64,000 nt of DNA from Curtobacterium sp. ISL-83 (GCF_018613895.1 NZ_JAGGPH010000011.1:186001-250000); one strand, 5' to 3'; shown: positions 1 through 9,137, counted from the stretch's first letter. The notes: generated from the sequence alone by a model not told the origin. Program-made: numbers and translations.

Positions 1-103
1 TGACGCTGGCGAGCGTGTTCTCCTCGTTGAGGCAGGGGATCTGGACGAATAGCTTCACGGGTTCGCGTGTCTCGTTTCGGGAGTCGGCGTGGCGCAGAAC
101 CAT
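1..103 (-). CDS. Glycosyltransferase family 2, N-terminal fragment
   Basis: The first 34 codons of a minus-strand gene enter the window from an ATG at 103; the rest lies outside. After about 16 polar residues the frame reads KLFVQIPCLNEENTLASV, the first beta strand and loop of the GT-A fold in processive or polyprenyl-phosphate family 2 glycosyltransferases (IPCLNEE motif). It is divergent from rmlC with about 90 bp between them, which fits the surface-glycan locus. The acceptor and donor cannot be judged from this fragment. Confidence 0.7.
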   Translation of the reverse strand, partial: MVLRHADSRNETREPVKLFVQIPCLNEENTLASV

Positions 104-184
104 GACAGCCTATGCGAACGCGCAGGCACCGGGCGTGCACGCCGCCGTGTCGGGTCGTGATGGGTGGTGTATCGGCTCGGTTGC

Positions 185-190
185 TAGGCT
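185..190 (+). promoter_or_regulatory. -10 box of rmlC, leaderless type
   Basis: TAGGCT lies 6 nt before the GTG of rmlC, so transcription should start at or within a base or two of the start codon. No Shine-Dalgarno sequence is present between them. No clear -35 hexamer is seen. Confidence 0.5.
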
Positions 191-196
191 GCTCCG

Positions 197-805
197 GTGC
201 AGATCCGCGAACTGAAGATCCCCGGCGCGTGGGAGTTCACGCCCGTCCAGCACGGCGACGCACGAGGAGCATTCCTCGAGGCGTACCGGGCCGACGTCCT
301 CGAGCAGACGGTCGGGCACCCGCTCGACCTCCGCCAGGTGAACATGTCGATCTCCTCCGCCGGTGTCGCGCGGGGGATCCACTACGCCCTCGTGCCGCCG
401 AGCCAGGCGAAGTACGTCACCGCGGTGCGCGGCGCGTTCATCGACTACATCGTCGACATCCGCGTCGGGTCCCCGACGTTCGGCCAGTGGGACTCCGTCC
501 GGATCGACGACGTCGACCGCCGTGCCGTCTACCTGTCCGAGGGACTCGGCCACGCGATCGTGGCGCTCGAGGACCAGTCGACCGTGAACTACCTGGTCAG
601 CGCCCACTACGACCCGGAGCGCGAGAAGGGCATCACGATCCTCGACCCGACGGTCGGGCTCGAACTGCCGAGCGGCATCGCCGAACCCGTCCTGTCCGAG
701 AAGGACACCAAGGCACCCACACTCGAGGAAGCGGCGGCCCAGGGACTCCTGCCGACGTACGACGAGTGCGTCGCGTACACCGAGTCCCTCCGCACGACGA
801 AGTAA
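197..805 (+). CDS. rmlC: dTDP-4-dehydrorhamnose 3,5-epimerase
   Basis: RmlC epimerises dTDP-4-dehydro-6-deoxyglucose at C3 and C5, the third step of dTDP-L-rhamnose synthesis in the cytosol. The 202-residue cupin has the family signatures: an RGIHYA block whose H62 is the expected catalytic base, the following PPSQAKYV strand, and the SEGLGHAIVALED segment with Y132 nearby. Length is slightly above the usual 180-200. The GTG start is preceded by TAGGCT 6 nt upstream, so the mRNA is probably leaderless. rmlA follows after 15 bp, and rmlB/rmlD are not in this window. The HYA after the catalytic histidine differs from the commoner HYQ/HFQ. Confidence 0.93.
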   Translation: MQIRELKIPGAWEFTPVQHGDARGAFLEAYRADVLEQTVGHPLDLRQVNMSISSAGVARGIHYALVPPSQAKYVTAVRGAFIDYIVDIRVGSPTFGQWDSVRIDDVDRRAVYLSEGLGHAIVALEDQSTVNYLVSAHYDPEREKGITILDPTVGLELPSGIAEPVLSEKDTKAPTLEEAAAQGLLPTYDECVAYTESLRTTK

Positions 806-820
806 GGAAGCACCCCGTTC

Positions 821-1684
821 ATGAAGGGCATCATCCTCGCCGGCGGTTCCGGCACGCGCCTCTGGCCCATCACCAAGGGCATCTCGAAGCAGCTCATGCC
901 GATCTACGACAAGCCGATGGTGTACTACCCGCTGTCGACGCTGATGATGGCCGGCATCCGCGAGGTCCTCGTCATCACGACCCCGGAGTACAACGAGCAG
1001 TTCCGCGCGCTGCTCGGCGACGGTTCGGCACTCGGCATGGACATCCAGTACGCCGTCCAGCCGAGCCCCGACGGCTTGGCGCAGGCGTTCGTCATCGGTG
1101 AGGACTTCATCGGCGACGACAGCGTCGCGCTCGTCCTCGGCGACAACATCTTCCACGGCACGGGCCTCGGCACGAACCTCCGGAAGAACACCGAGGTCGA
1201 CGGTGCGACGATCTTCGCTTACCACGTCGCCGACCCGAAGGCGTACGGCGTCGTGGAGTTCGACGACGACTTCCAGGCCGTCTCCATCGAGGAGAAGCCC
1301 GCCGAGCCGAAGTCGAACTACGCCGTCCCCGGACTGTACTTCTACGACAACAAGGTCATCGAGATCGCGAAGACCATCGAGCCGAGCGCCCGTGGCGAAC
1401 TCGAGATCTCGACCGTCAACGAGCGGTACCTCGACGCCGGCGAGCTCGGCGTCCAGGTGCTCGACCGCGGCACGGCCTGGCTCGACACCGGGACGTTCGA
1501 GTCGATGATGCAGGCGTCCGAGTACGTCAAGGTGATCGAGGACCGGCAGGGCTTCAAGATCGGCTGCATCGAGGAGATCGCCTGGCGCAACGGCTGGATC
1601 GACGACGCACAGCTCGCCGAACTCGCCGCGCCGCTCGTGAAGGGCGGCTACGGGGTCTACCTGCAGCGCCTGCTCCACTCCTGA
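821..1684 (+). CDS. rmlA: Glucose-1-phosphate thymidylyltransferase
   Basis: RmlA joins dTTP and glucose 1-phosphate to make dTDP-glucose, the first step of dTDP-rhamnose synthesis. The 287-residue length is typical. The N terminus carries the nucleotide-binding signature [15 protein letters not shown] (residues 6-20) followed by the [11 protein letters not shown] block with the catalytic lysine region. Later motifs include [11 protein letters not shown], the sugar-binding EEKPAEPKS and the [11 protein letters not shown] block. GGAAGCACC upstream of the ATG gives a weak ribosome site. It lies 15 bp after rmlC and 6 bp before the next glycosyltransferase, so the three are probably one operon supplying and using dTDP-rhamnose. 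Confidence 0.95.
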   Translation: MKGIILAGGSGTRLWPITKGISKQLMPIYDKPMVYYPLSTLMMAGIREVLVITTPEYNEQFRALLGDGSALGMDIQYAVQPSPDGLAQAFVIGEDFIGDDSVALVLGDNIFHGTGLGTNLRKNTEVDGATIFAYHVADPKAYGVVEFDDDFQAVSIEEKPAEPKSNYAVPGLYFYDNKVIEIAKTIEPSARGELEISTVNERYLDAGELGVQVLDRGTAWLDTGTFESMMQASEYVKVIEDRQGFKIGCIEEIAWRNGWIDDAQLAELAAPLVKGGYGVYLQRLLHS

Positions 1685-1690
1685 CCCGTC

Positions 1691-3547
1691 GTGGGTCTCT
1701 TCGGACGCCGCCGCCCGGACGCACCGCAGCCTGGTCCCGTTGACGGACTGGAGGCGCGGCACGCGTCCGTGACGGCGGCGTCCGTCGTCCGGGTGGCCGG
1801 CTTCGGCGGCGACCTCCGGGTCCGCCCGACCGGGGTGACGGTCCTGCTCGTCAGCCGCTCTGACCGGCACGACCGGCTCCCGGCGATGGTGACGGCGGCC
1901 CACACCGCCTTCGGGTCGGACGTCGACGTCCGTGCGGTCGCGTACGTGGCGGACGCCTCGCCCCTCGGCCCGGTACCCGACGGGGTGCCGTGGGTTCGGC
2001 CGGACCCCGTGGACGGCATCGGCTCCGCCGTCAACGCCGGACTGGTGGGCGGCGTCGGCGCGGTCCTCGTGGTCGTCGACTCGACCGTCGGGGTGACCGA
2101 CCAGGACCTCCAGGTGCTCGCCGACGCCGGGGCGCACGGTGTCGCCCAGGCGCGCGTGTGGCTCCCCGACGGTTCGGCACGGCACGGTGCCCGATTGCTG
2201 CGCCCCGGCGCGCTCCCGTGGACCGACGACACCGGCTCGGTGTCGCCCGCGCCGGACGGCCTGCGTCCGGTCGTGGTCGGAGCGCGGAGCGCTGGGCCGG
2301 CGTCCGTGTTCGCGGCGGACCAACCCGTGCTGTCGATGCCGGGACGTGCGCTCGTGCCGGCACCGTGCCTCCCGGACGAACGCATGACGCTGTCCGCCTG
2401 GAGCCGCGCCGTCGCGGACCGGGCCGGCGGCGACGTAGTGCTCGTGTGGGCGCTCGAGCGCTCCGCTGAGGCCGGACGCACGGTCGACGCGGCGACCGTG
2501 GACGCCTTCGCGGCGTGGCGCGGCCGGATCGCCGACGGCCCCGGGACGGTCGTCGCCGGGGCGCCGCTGCCGCCGTGGGGTGCGCGACCGGTGGCACCGG
2601 CGCCGCGGCACTCCGGGTCGTCCGAGCACCTGACCTGGTCGATCAAGATCGCAGCACCGGCCGGTCCGGAGGGCGACGGTTGGGGTGACGTGCACTTCGC
2701 GGCGGAGCTCGCGGGAGCGTTGGAGCGGCTCGGGCAGTCGGTGCGGATCGACCGGCGCGACGCCCACGTGCGCGCCGGTGACGGGGCCGACGACGTCACC
2801 CTCGTGATCCGCGGGCTCGACCGGGTGCCGCCGAACCCGGCGTCGGTGAACCTGCTCTGGGTGATCAGCCACCCGGACGACGTCGCCGACACCGAGCTGC
2901 GCTCGTTCGACGCGGTCTTCGCGGCCGGACCGGCGTGGGCGGCGGCCACCGCGTCGCGCGCCGGTGTCCCGGTGCGCCCGCTGCTGCAGGCGACGGACCC
3001 CTCGCTGTTCCGACCCGACGCCGCTTCGGCGACGAGTGAGGACGCCGGTCGGGTCGTGTTCGTCGGGTCGACCCGCGGGGTGTCCCGGCCGATCGTCGCC
3101 GACGCGGTGGCGCTCGGCGCGGACCTGCGCGTGCACGGACCGGGATGGGACGGTGTGGTCCCGGACGGGGCGATCGGGGGAGCATCGCGCTCCCGGACGG
3201 AGGTCGCGACGGCGTACGCCTCGGCGCGGGTCGTCCTGAACGACCACTGGCCCGACATGGCCGCCGGGGGGTTCGTGTCGAACCGGGTGTTCGACGTGCT
3301 GGCGTCCGGAGGGGTCGTGGTCACCGACGCCGTCGTCGGGCTGTCGGACGAGCTCGACGTGCCGACGCTCCGGGTCGCGGCGGATCGGGACGCGCTCGCG
3401 CCCCTGCTCGATCCGGCGTTCCCGTGGCCGTCAGCGGCGGAGCGCGCGGCGGTCGTGGCACGGGTCGCTGCCGAGCACTCGTTCGACGCCCGGGCGCGTG
3501 TGCTGCTCGACGCCGCACGCGCCGAGCGGACGCGGCTCCGCCGCTGA
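1691..3547 (+). CDS. Glycosyltransferase with C-terminal GT4-like domain
   Basis: The 618-residue protein has a poorly conserved N-terminal half (a GT-A-like layout is possible). Its C-terminal half, residues about 310-615, resembles the glycosyl-transferases-group-1 domain of CgeB type: LLWVISHPDD, VFAAGPAWAAA, a LLQATDPSLF block, VVFVGSTRG and the late VLNDHWPDMAAGGFVSNRVFDVLASGGVVVTD segment. It probably adds a sugar to a cell-surface glycan in the cytosol. The GTG start lies 6 bp after rmlA. The first 25 codons contain a copy of the GGAGGCGCG-type motif that is otherwise intergenic, so a later GTG (for example 1837) is possible. A related architecture occurs at 12353-13669. Confidence 0.75.
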   Translation: MGLFGRRRPDAPQPGPVDGLEARHASVTAASVVRVAGFGGDLRVRPTGVTVLLVSRSDRHDRLPAMVTAAHTAFGSDVDVRAVAYVADASPLGPVPDGVPWVRPDPVDGIGSAVNAGLVGGVGAVLVVVDSTVGVTDQDLQVLADAGAHGVAQARVWLPDGSARHGARLLRPGALPWTDDTGSVSPAPDGLRPVVVGARSAGPASVFAADQPVLSMPGRALVPAPCLPDERMTLSAWSRAVADRAGGDVVLVWALERSAEAGRTVDAATVDAFAAWRGRIADGPGTVVAGAPLPPWGARPVAPAPRHSGSSEHLTWSIKIAAPAGPEGDGWGDVHFAAELAGALERLGQSVRIDRRDAHVRAGDGADDVTLVIRGLDRVPPNPASVNLLWVISHPDDVADTELRSFDAVFAAGPAWAAATASRAGVPVRPLLQATDPSLFRPDAASATSEDAGRVVFVGSTRGVSRPIVADAVALGADLRVHGPGWDGVVPDGAIGGASRSRTEVATAYASARVVLNDHWPDMAAGGFVSNRVFDVLASGGVVVTDAVVGLSDELDVPTLRVAADRDALAPLLDPAFPWPSAAERAAVVARVAAEHSFDARARVLLDAARAERTRLRR

Positions 3548-3588
3548 CGCGATCCGCGCCAGCGCGTGCCGCGCCGCGGCCGGCCGCG

Positions 3589-4443
3589 CTACTTGCGCGT
3601 GACCCAGCGCGCCCGGGCCGCGAGCCCCGCACGCAGCACGACCCGCAGTGGCCAGAGCCACCACGCCGAGTACTTCCGGGACAGGAACCGGTAGGCGCTC
3701 CGGTGGTGCTCGATCTCCATGCGCCGCCGGTTCGACGACGTCGAGTGCGCCCCGGTGTGCGTCACCACCGACGACGGCACGTACACGTTCGCGTGCCCCG
3801 CGCGTCCGATGCGCTGCCCGAGGTCGACGTCCTCGAAGTACATGAAGTAGGACTCGTCGAAGCCGCCGAGCTCGCGGAAGAGCTCTGTGCGGATGAGGAA
3901 GCACGCGCCGGACAACCACCCGGCTTCGCGCTCCTCGACGAGCGTCGTGGACCAGTACCGCTGGCTCCACGGGTTGGCGGGCCAGAAGCGCGAGAACGCC
4001 GCGTGTCCGAGCCCGGTCCGGAGTGACGGCAACCGGCGGGCCGACGGGTAGGTCGCCCCCTCGCTGTCCAGGATCTGCGGTCCGAAGGCCCCGCCGTGCG
4101 GCAGGCGCTCGGCTGCGGCGACGAGTTCGTCGATCGACCCCGGTCCGAGCACGACGTCGGGGTTCGTGACCAGCAGGAACTCCGGACGGACGTCGGGCAG
4201 CACGTCGTCGAGTGCGGCGAGTGCGGCGTCGATGCCGCCGCCGTACCCGCGGTTGCCACCGGACGACACCACCACGGCGCCGTACGACTCGCCGATCGCC
4301 CGGAGTGCGTCGACGCCGTCGGACCCGTTGTCCGCGATGACGACCGCGACCGGTTCGGTGGATGCCGCGGCGACGCTCGCGAGGAACGGCCGGATGGTCT
4401 CACCGGTGTTGTAGGTGACCGTCAGCACCGCGACCCGCGTCAC
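3589..4443 (-). CDS. Rhamnosyltransferase-like GT2 (WbbL type)
   Basis: A 284-residue GT-A enzyme of family 2. It has RVAVLTVTYNTGETI at the N terminus, VVIADNGSDG, a GNRGYGGGID block, FLLVTNPDVVL in place of a DXD motif, and the acceptor-side ESYFMYFEDVDLGQRIGRAG signature that is common in WbbL-type rhamnosyltransferases. It probably adds dTDP-rhamnose to a lipid-linked glycan at the inner face of the membrane. The GTG start overlaps the stop of the upstream gene by 4 bp (GTGA), so translation is coupled. It is the last gene of a five-gene minus-strand export and transferase operon. Sugar specificity is inferred from family and from the nearby rml genes. Confidence 0.85.
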   Translation of the reverse strand: MTRVAVLTVTYNTGETIRPFLASVAAASTEPVAVVIADNGSDGVDALRAIGESYGAVVVSSGGNRGYGGGIDAALAALDDVLPDVRPEFLLVTNPDVVLGPGSIDELVAAAERLPHGGAFGPQILDSEGATYPSARRLPSLRTGLGHAAFSRFWPANPWSQRYWSTTLVEEREAGWLSGACFLIRTELFRELGGFDESYFMYFEDVDLGQRIGRAGHANVYVPSSVVTHTGAHSTSSNRRRMEIEHHRSAYRFLSRKYSAWWLWPLRVVLRAGLAARARWVTRK

Positions 4444-5636
4444 CGTGCGCCTCCGGTCCGAGTGATCGCACCGGAGTGAGCGACCGTGCGGTAGGCGTCG
4501 GCGTGGATCCGGGCCGTGGCGTCCCACGTGAAGTCGTCCGCGCGACGGAGTGCTGCGAGCCGGTGGTCGGCCACGCGCGACGGGTCGTCGAGCAACGCGG
4601 CGATCGTGGCCGCGAGGTCCTCGGCGTCCGGTTCGGCGTAGACGGCGGCGTCGCCCCCGACCTCCGGCAGCGACAGCCGCCGCGTGGTGACGACGCACGC
4701 ACCGGTCGCCATCGCCTCGACCACGGGGAGGCCGAAGCCCTCGCCGAGCGACGGGTAGACGACCAGATCGGCACCGCCGAGGAACCCGGAGAGGTCCTCG
4801 ATGGGCAGGTAGCCCGCCTCGACGACGAGGTCGGCGTCCTGGAGCGCGTCGAGACGTTCGATCGCCTGCTCGTCCCAACCGCGGGCCCCGGAGAGCACGA
4901 GCCAGGGTGTCGGGGAGCCGGTGGCGTCCCGCGCCGCACGGACGGCTCCGTAGGCGTCGAGCAACGCGGTGACGTTCTTCCGGGGCTCGATCGTGCCGAG
5001 GAACGCGATCCACCGTGCGTCGTCGGGCAGCCCGGCGGCGATCCGGGCGTCTTCGACCTCGGCGACGGTCGGTTCGTGGAACCGGGCGCGGTCGACGCCG
5101 AGGTGCGCGACCCGCACGTCCGCGCGGACGCCCCGCACGACACGGGCGGCCTCGGTCGCGGTGGCGGCACTCGGCACGATCACGACCGGGCGCGACCGCA
5201 ACGAGCGACGGCTCCACCAGGTGAAGAACGTGCGCTTCAACCGGGAGTGCCACTCCGGGTTCGAGAAGAACGTGGCGTCGTGCAGTGTCACGACGGAGCC
5301 GCCGCGCCAGGCGAGCGGGAACGTGTAGTGCGGCGAGTGCAGCACCCGTGCCCCGAGGCGGCGAGCGAGGACCGGCAGGCCGACCTGTTCCCAGACGAGT
5401 CGGAGCGGCACCGAGTCGGTCCACGCCGGCGCTCGGTGCACCGTCACGGGCGACGGCAGGGCAGCGGAGGTGATCGCGCGGAAGTGCGCGACGTGGTCGG
5501 GCCGGACGACCACGTGCACGTCCAGGTCGTCGTCGACGGCAGCCAGGTGCGAGACGACGCCTTCGAGGTACCGCCCGACGCCGCCGAGGTTGCGTGGTAC
5601 CGCGGTCCCGTCGATCAGGACGGTGAGCTGCGGCAC
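4440..5636 (-). CDS. Glycosyltransferase family 4 (GT-B)
   Basis: The 398-residue protein matches GT4 enzymes related to mannosyl- and rhamnosyltransferases. N-terminal features are LTVLIDGTAVPRNLGGVGRYLEG and a VHRAPAWTD block. The C-terminal domain has WIAFLGTIEPRKN, ADLVVYPSLGEGFGLPVVEAMA (the E-x7-E nucleotide-sugar motif) and VTTRRLSLPEVGGDAAVY. It probably transfers a sugar from a nucleotide donor to a growing surface glycan. The GTG at 5636 is chosen because GAAAGGAAG lies just upstream. Its stop overlaps the next GT2 by 4 bp. The gene sits between two GT2 enzymes and downstream of the wzm/wzt exporter. Confidence 0.9.
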   Translation of the reverse strand: MPQLTVLIDGTAVPRNLGGVGRYLEGVVSHLAAVDDDLDVHVVVRPDHVAHFRAITSAALPSPVTVHRAPAWTDSVPLRLVWEQVGLPVLARRLGARVLHSPHYTFPLAWRGGSVVTLHDATFFSNPEWHSRLKRTFFTWWSRRSLRSRPVVIVPSAATATEAARVVRGVRADVRVAHLGVDRARFHEPTVAEVEDARIAAGLPDDARWIAFLGTIEPRKNVTALLDAYGAVRAARDATGSPTPWLVLSGARGWDEQAIERLDALQDADLVVEAGYLPIEDLSGFLGGADLVVYPSLGEGFGLPVVEAMATGACVVTTRRLSLPEVGGDAAVYAEPDAEDLAATIAALLDDPSRVADHRLAALRRADDFTWDATARIHADAYRTVAHSGAITRTGGAR

Positions 5637-5695
5637 GCGTGCTTCCTTTCGGCCGGGACCGTCGAGGGGGGAGTGACCAGGATAGCCGGACGCGC

Positions 5696-6805
5696 TCATG
5701 CGCCCGGGTCCACGCTGCGGCGCGGGACGGATGCCCGGTGTGCCTCGTGGGCACGGCGGACGAGGTGCCGGGGGAGGTGCCCCGCAACGTCCGCGAACGC
5801 TGCCAGGACGAGCCGTGCCTCCCGGCGGGTGCCCGGCGACACCAGTCCGCGCAGGCCGCGGACGCCGGTGCGGGCAGCTGCCCGCAGGACGGTCGGCCAC
5901 CCGGCGTGCCAGAGCGCGACGACGAGCCGGTTGCGCGCGTTCCGGAAGACGAACAGGTCGCTCGCGACACCGGAGGAGGCCGAGTGGTCGTGTTCGACCA
6001 CTGCGTCGGCCGCGTGCTCGACGCGCCACCCGCGACGCCGGAGCCGCCAGGCGAGTTCTGTGTCCTCGTAGTACATGAACAGGGACTCGTCGAGCAGGCC
6101 CACGTCGTCGAGCGCGGTCCGGCGGAGCGCGGAGGCGCCACCGGAGAACCCGAACACCTCGACGTCGGCGGCACGGTCGGACGGTGCGAGCCAGTCGCGG
6201 TCCATCCCGTTCCCGACGCGGTCCACGCGCACCCCCGTCGAGTTGAGGCGGGTGTCACCGCCGTCGGACGGCGTCCACCGGATGCCGTCGTGGTCGCGCA
6301 GTTCGCGTCGGTCCGGATCCGCGGGGGCGTCGGCCGGGAGGCGCGCCCAGCGTCCGGCGAGCACGATGCGGCCCGTCACGGCCGCGACGTCCGCACCCGC
6401 GCGTCCGAGGTGCTGGCGGAGCGCGGACACGAACCCCGGTGCGGGCACGGCGTCGTTGTTGAGGAGGACGACGACGTCGGCGTCCGCATGCCGGATCCCG
6501 GCGTTCGCACCGGCGGCGAACCCGCCGTTCGTGGTGCGTTCGACGATCGTGACTCCGGGGAGTTCCCGGCGGAGCACCGCGGCCGAGTCGTCGGACGACC
6601 CGTTGTCCACGACGACGACCTGGTCGGCGCCGCCGCCGGCGAGCACCGCGCGGGCGGCGCGGACCGTCAGGTCGGCACGGTTCCAGTTGACGATGACGAC
6701 CGCCGTCCGGCCGGGGTCCGCGGTCGTCGTGTCCGCAGTCGTGCCCCCGGTGTCTGCGACCGCACCGTCGGGTGTGCCGCCGGCCGTGCCGCCGACCGGG
6801 TTCAG
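5696..6805 (-). CDS. Glycosyltransferase family 2, start uncertain
   Basis: The GT-A core is clear: TAVVIVNWNRADLTVRAA, QVVVVDNGSSDDS, NGGFAAGANAGIRHADADVVVLLNNDA, FGFSGGASALRRTAL and ESLFMYYEDTELAWRLRRRG. It looks like a rhamnosyl- or hexosyltransferase acting on a surface polymer. The frame has no ATG or GTG between the core and the wzt stop. The best start is a CTG at 6805 that overlaps the wzt TGA (CTGA) and follows GAGGAG by 5 nt. A GTG at 6646 would cut off the first beta strand and is therefore unlikely. The first about 30 residues are T/G/D-rich and unconserved. Confidence 0.75.
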   Translation of the reverse strand: MNPVGGTAGGTPDGAVADTGGTTADTTTADPGRTAVVIVNWNRADLTVRAARAVLAGGGADQVVVVDNGSSDDSAAVLRRELPGVTIVERTTNGGFAAGANAGIRHADADVVVLLNNDAVPAPGFVSALRQHLGRAGADVAAVTGRIVLAGRWARLPADAPADPDRRELRDHDGIRWTPSDGGDTRLNSTGVRVDRVGNGMDRDWLAPSDRAADVEVFGFSGGASALRRTALDDVGLLDESLFMYYEDTELAWRLRRRGWRVEHAADAVVEHDHSASSGVASDLFVFRNARNRLVVALWHAGWPTVLRAAARTGVRGLRGLVSPGTRREARLVLAAFADVAGHLPRHLVRRAHEAHRASVPRRSVDPGA

Positions 6806-8031
6806 TCGAGCTCCTCGATCGTCGGCTTGGCGTAGACGGTGCCGACCGCGTCACCGAACGAGGGGACCTCGAACGAGTCGCACTCCGGCAGGTCGTGCAG
6901 GTGTCGCCCGGCCGAGTCCATCATCGAGACGTTGATGAAGTACTTGCCGGTGCCGAACGCCGCGTCGGCGATCCGGAGCCGGAGCTTCCGACGACCGTGC
7001 AGCGGGTCGAGGTGGATGCCCATGATGCCGGTGGTCGTGCCGAACACGACCTGACCACTCGCGTTGTTGATCTGGACGGCGGCTTCCCAGTCCTCGACTC
7101 GGTCGAGGTGCTCGAACTCCATGTCCACGATCAGGTCGTCACCCGGGCGGACCGGGTCCTTCGGGCCCTTGCCGTCGGCGTGCACGGTGGCACCGAGGAC
7201 GGTGCCGCGGCCGACCGCCACGTCCACGCTGACCTCGCCCTGCCGGCGCTCTTCGAGCACGTCACGGAACATGCTCACGGCCTCGGCGGCGTTGCCGTCG
7301 TGCAGGACCTTGCCCTTGTTGAGCAGGACCACTCGGTCGCACATGTCCTGCACCTGGCCGAGGGAGTGCGTGACGATGATGATCGTCTTGCCCTGTTCCT
7401 GGAACGATCGGATGCGGTCGAGGCACTTGCGCTGGAACGCCTCGTCGCCGACGGCCAGGACCTCGTCCACCAGCAGCACGTCGGGGTCGGTGTGCACGGC
7501 GACCGCGAACGCGAGTCGCACGTACATGCCGGATGAGTAGAACTTCACCTGGGTGTCGATGAAGTCGCCGATGCCCGAGAACGCGAGGATGTCGTCGAAG
7601 CGCTCCTCGGTCTCCTTGCGGGTGAGGCCGAGCAGGCTCGCGTTGAGGTACACGTTCTCGCGGCCGGACAGGTCCGGGTGGAAGCCCGCGCCGAGCTCGA
7701 GGAGCGCGGCGAGCCGACCGCGGCGGGAGACCGTGCCGGACGTCGGCTGGATGATGCCGCCGATCGCCTTGAGCAGCGTGGACTTGCCGGAACCGTTCTG
7801 CCCGATCAGGCCGACGGTGGTGCCCGCCTGGATGGACACGGTGACGTCGTCGAGTGCCCAGAAGTCCTGACGGTGCTTCCGGCCGGCGCGGCCGAGGGTG
7901 ACGATCCGCTCACGGATGGTGTTGTCCTTGCGGACGACGAACCGCTTCCGGACGTGGTCGATGACGATGACGTCGGGGCGTTCGCCCGTGGGGATCGTGG
8001 TCGACGGGGCGACGGGGGTGCTGATGGCCAT
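6802..8031 (-). CDS. wzt: Polysaccharide ABC transporter ATPase, Wzt type
   Basis: This is the ATPase of an ABC-2 exporter that moves a lipid-linked polysaccharide or teichoic-acid-like glycan across the membrane. The 409 residues contain Walker A GLIGQNGSGKST (74-85), the KFYSSGM signature (163-169), Walker B VLLVDEVLAVGDE (185-197) and the switch histidine in IIIVTHSLGQ. The C-terminal third (about 255-409) is an extra beta-rich domain like the Wzt carbohydrate-binding domain, which in O9a-type systems recognises the finished glycan chain. It starts 3 bp after the permease stop and overlaps the next GT2. It could equally be called TagH/RfbB-like; the glycan exported is inferred to be rhamnose-containing. 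Confidence 0.92.
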   Translation of the reverse strand: MAISTPVAPSTTIPTGERPDVIVIDHVRKRFVVRKDNTIRERIVTLGRAGRKHRQDFWALDDVTVSIQAGTTVGLIGQNGSGKSTLLKAIGGIIQPTSGTVSRRGRLAALLELGAGFHPDLSGRENVYLNASLLGLTRKETEERFDDILAFSGIGDFIDTQVKFYSSGMYVRLAFAVAVHTDPDVLLVDEVLAVGDEAFQRKCLDRIRSFQEQGKTIIIVTHSLGQVQDMCDRVVLLNKGKVLHDGNAAEAVSMFRDVLEERRQGEVSVDVAVGRGTVLGATVHADGKGPKDPVRPGDDLIVDMEFEHLDRVEDWEAAVQINNASGQVVFGTTTGIMGIHLDPLHGRRKLRLRIADAAFGTGKYFINVSMMDSAGRHLHDLPECDSFEVPSFGDAVGTVYAKPTIEELD

Positions 8032-8034
8032 GGT

Positions 8035-8937
8035 CTAGAGCTCCTGCGCGAAGTTGCCCTGCAGGCGGGAGAAGACCCGCTGTGCGCCGAGGAGCAGGAA
8101 GAGCCCGATCACGAACGCGATGAGGAGGCGGAGCATCAGGTGGTCGGGGTAGACGATCGGGTTCTCGCTGTTGTGGATCCACACCGCGTTCTGCAGGCCG
8201 AGCACCGACAGGGTCAACGGGTTGTTCGTGTAGATCGACAGGAGCACGCCGTGCAGGCGGTCCTGGACCATCGTGTACGAGTAGACGATCGGCGAGGCCC
8301 AGAGCAGGACCATCAGGCCGACGTCGATGACGAACTGGACGTCGCGGAGGTACACGTTGAGCGCCGACAGCACGAGCCCGATGGCGGAGCCGTAGACCAG
8401 GATCACGAGGAGCGACGGGATCAGGTACACCAGTCCGGCGTGCAGCGGGAACGCTCCGAGCACGAGCGTGGCGACCAGGAGGATCCCGAACTGGATCGAG
8501 AAGTTCACCAGGGCTGCACCGACGCTCGCGAGCGGGAAGACCTCACGCGGCACGTAGACCTTCTTGATCAGGCCGCTGTTGCCGACGATCGAGCCGGTCG
8601 AGCCGGCGACGATCTCACTGAACAGCGTGTACGCGGTCAGGCCGGTGAAGACGTAGATCGCGAAGTTGTCGATGCCCCGTGCTGCGTTGAGGATCTGACC
8701 CATCACGAAGTAGTAGATGAGCAACTGCGTCAGCGGCCGGACGAGCGTCCACACGAACCCCAGCGCGGAGTCCTTGTAGCGGGCCTTGAGGTCGCGGCGG
8801 ATGAGCATGCCGAGCATCTCGCGCTGACGGAAGACGTCACGCAGCTCTCGCCAGGTTCCTCGGAAAGCGCTCGTCGGAGCGCCGATCACGACGAGGGGCT
8901 CGTTCGCGAGCGCCGTCATGCGGGCTTGATCGACCAT
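8035..8937 (-). CDS. wzm: Polysaccharide ABC transporter permease, Wzm type
   Basis: The 300-residue ABC-2 permease begins with a cytosolic segment containing RELRDVFRQREMLGMLIRRDLKARYK, the usual amphipathic entry of Wzm/TagG proteins. About six membrane segments follow, for example FVWTLVRPLTQLLIYYFVMG and the last LMLRLLIAFVIGLFLLLGAQRV. The ATG at 8937 is preceded by GAAGAG. With the adjacent ATPase it forms the exporter for the glycan built by the surrounding transferases. It is the first gene of the minus-strand operon, and TATGCT at 8971-8976 may be its -10 box. Specificity is not visible in the sequence. Confidence 0.92.
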   Translation of the reverse strand: MVDQARMTALANEPLVVIGAPTSAFRGTWRELRDVFRQREMLGMLIRRDLKARYKDSALGFVWTLVRPLTQLLIYYFVMGQILNAARGIDNFAIYVFTGLTAYTLFSEIVAGSTGSIVGNSGLIKKVYVPREVFPLASVGAALVNFSIQFGILLVATLVLGAFPLHAGLVYLIPSLLVILVYGSAIGLVLSALNVYLRDVQFVIDVGLMVLLWASPIVYSYTMVQDRLHGVLLSIYTNNPLTLSVLGLQNAVWIHNSENPIVYPDHLMLRLLIAFVIGLFLLLGAQRVFSRLQGNFAQEL

Positions 8938-8970
8938 TCGTCTCTTCGTTCGTGGGGGCAGGACCGGAAC

Positions 8971-8976
8971 AGCATA
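8971..8976 (-). promoter_or_regulatory. Candidate -10 box of the wzm-wzt operon
   Basis: On the minus strand TATGCT stands 33 nt before the wzm ATG, within the divergent gap to the lipoprotein gene. No matching -35 hexamer is seen at the right distance. Confidence 0.35.
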
Positions 8977-9137
8977 CTCACCGGGCCTGGCGGCAGCCCT
9001 CGGAGCCGCGGTCCACGACACTCGTCGTGCACCCCGAGCGGGGGTCAATGTTCGCAGATACAACCCTCAACCTCCAGTTTCGGGTTACCGTGTTCGAACC
9101 CGACCCCTTGTTCCACAACCACAGGACGGCCCGCAGC

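Noticed and set aside
110..3247. Very long minus-strand open frame opposite rmlC, rmlA and the glycosyltransferase
   Set aside because: High GC keeps the antisense frame open; its product is R/D/H-rich with no domain, while the plus-strand genes have clear family motifs.
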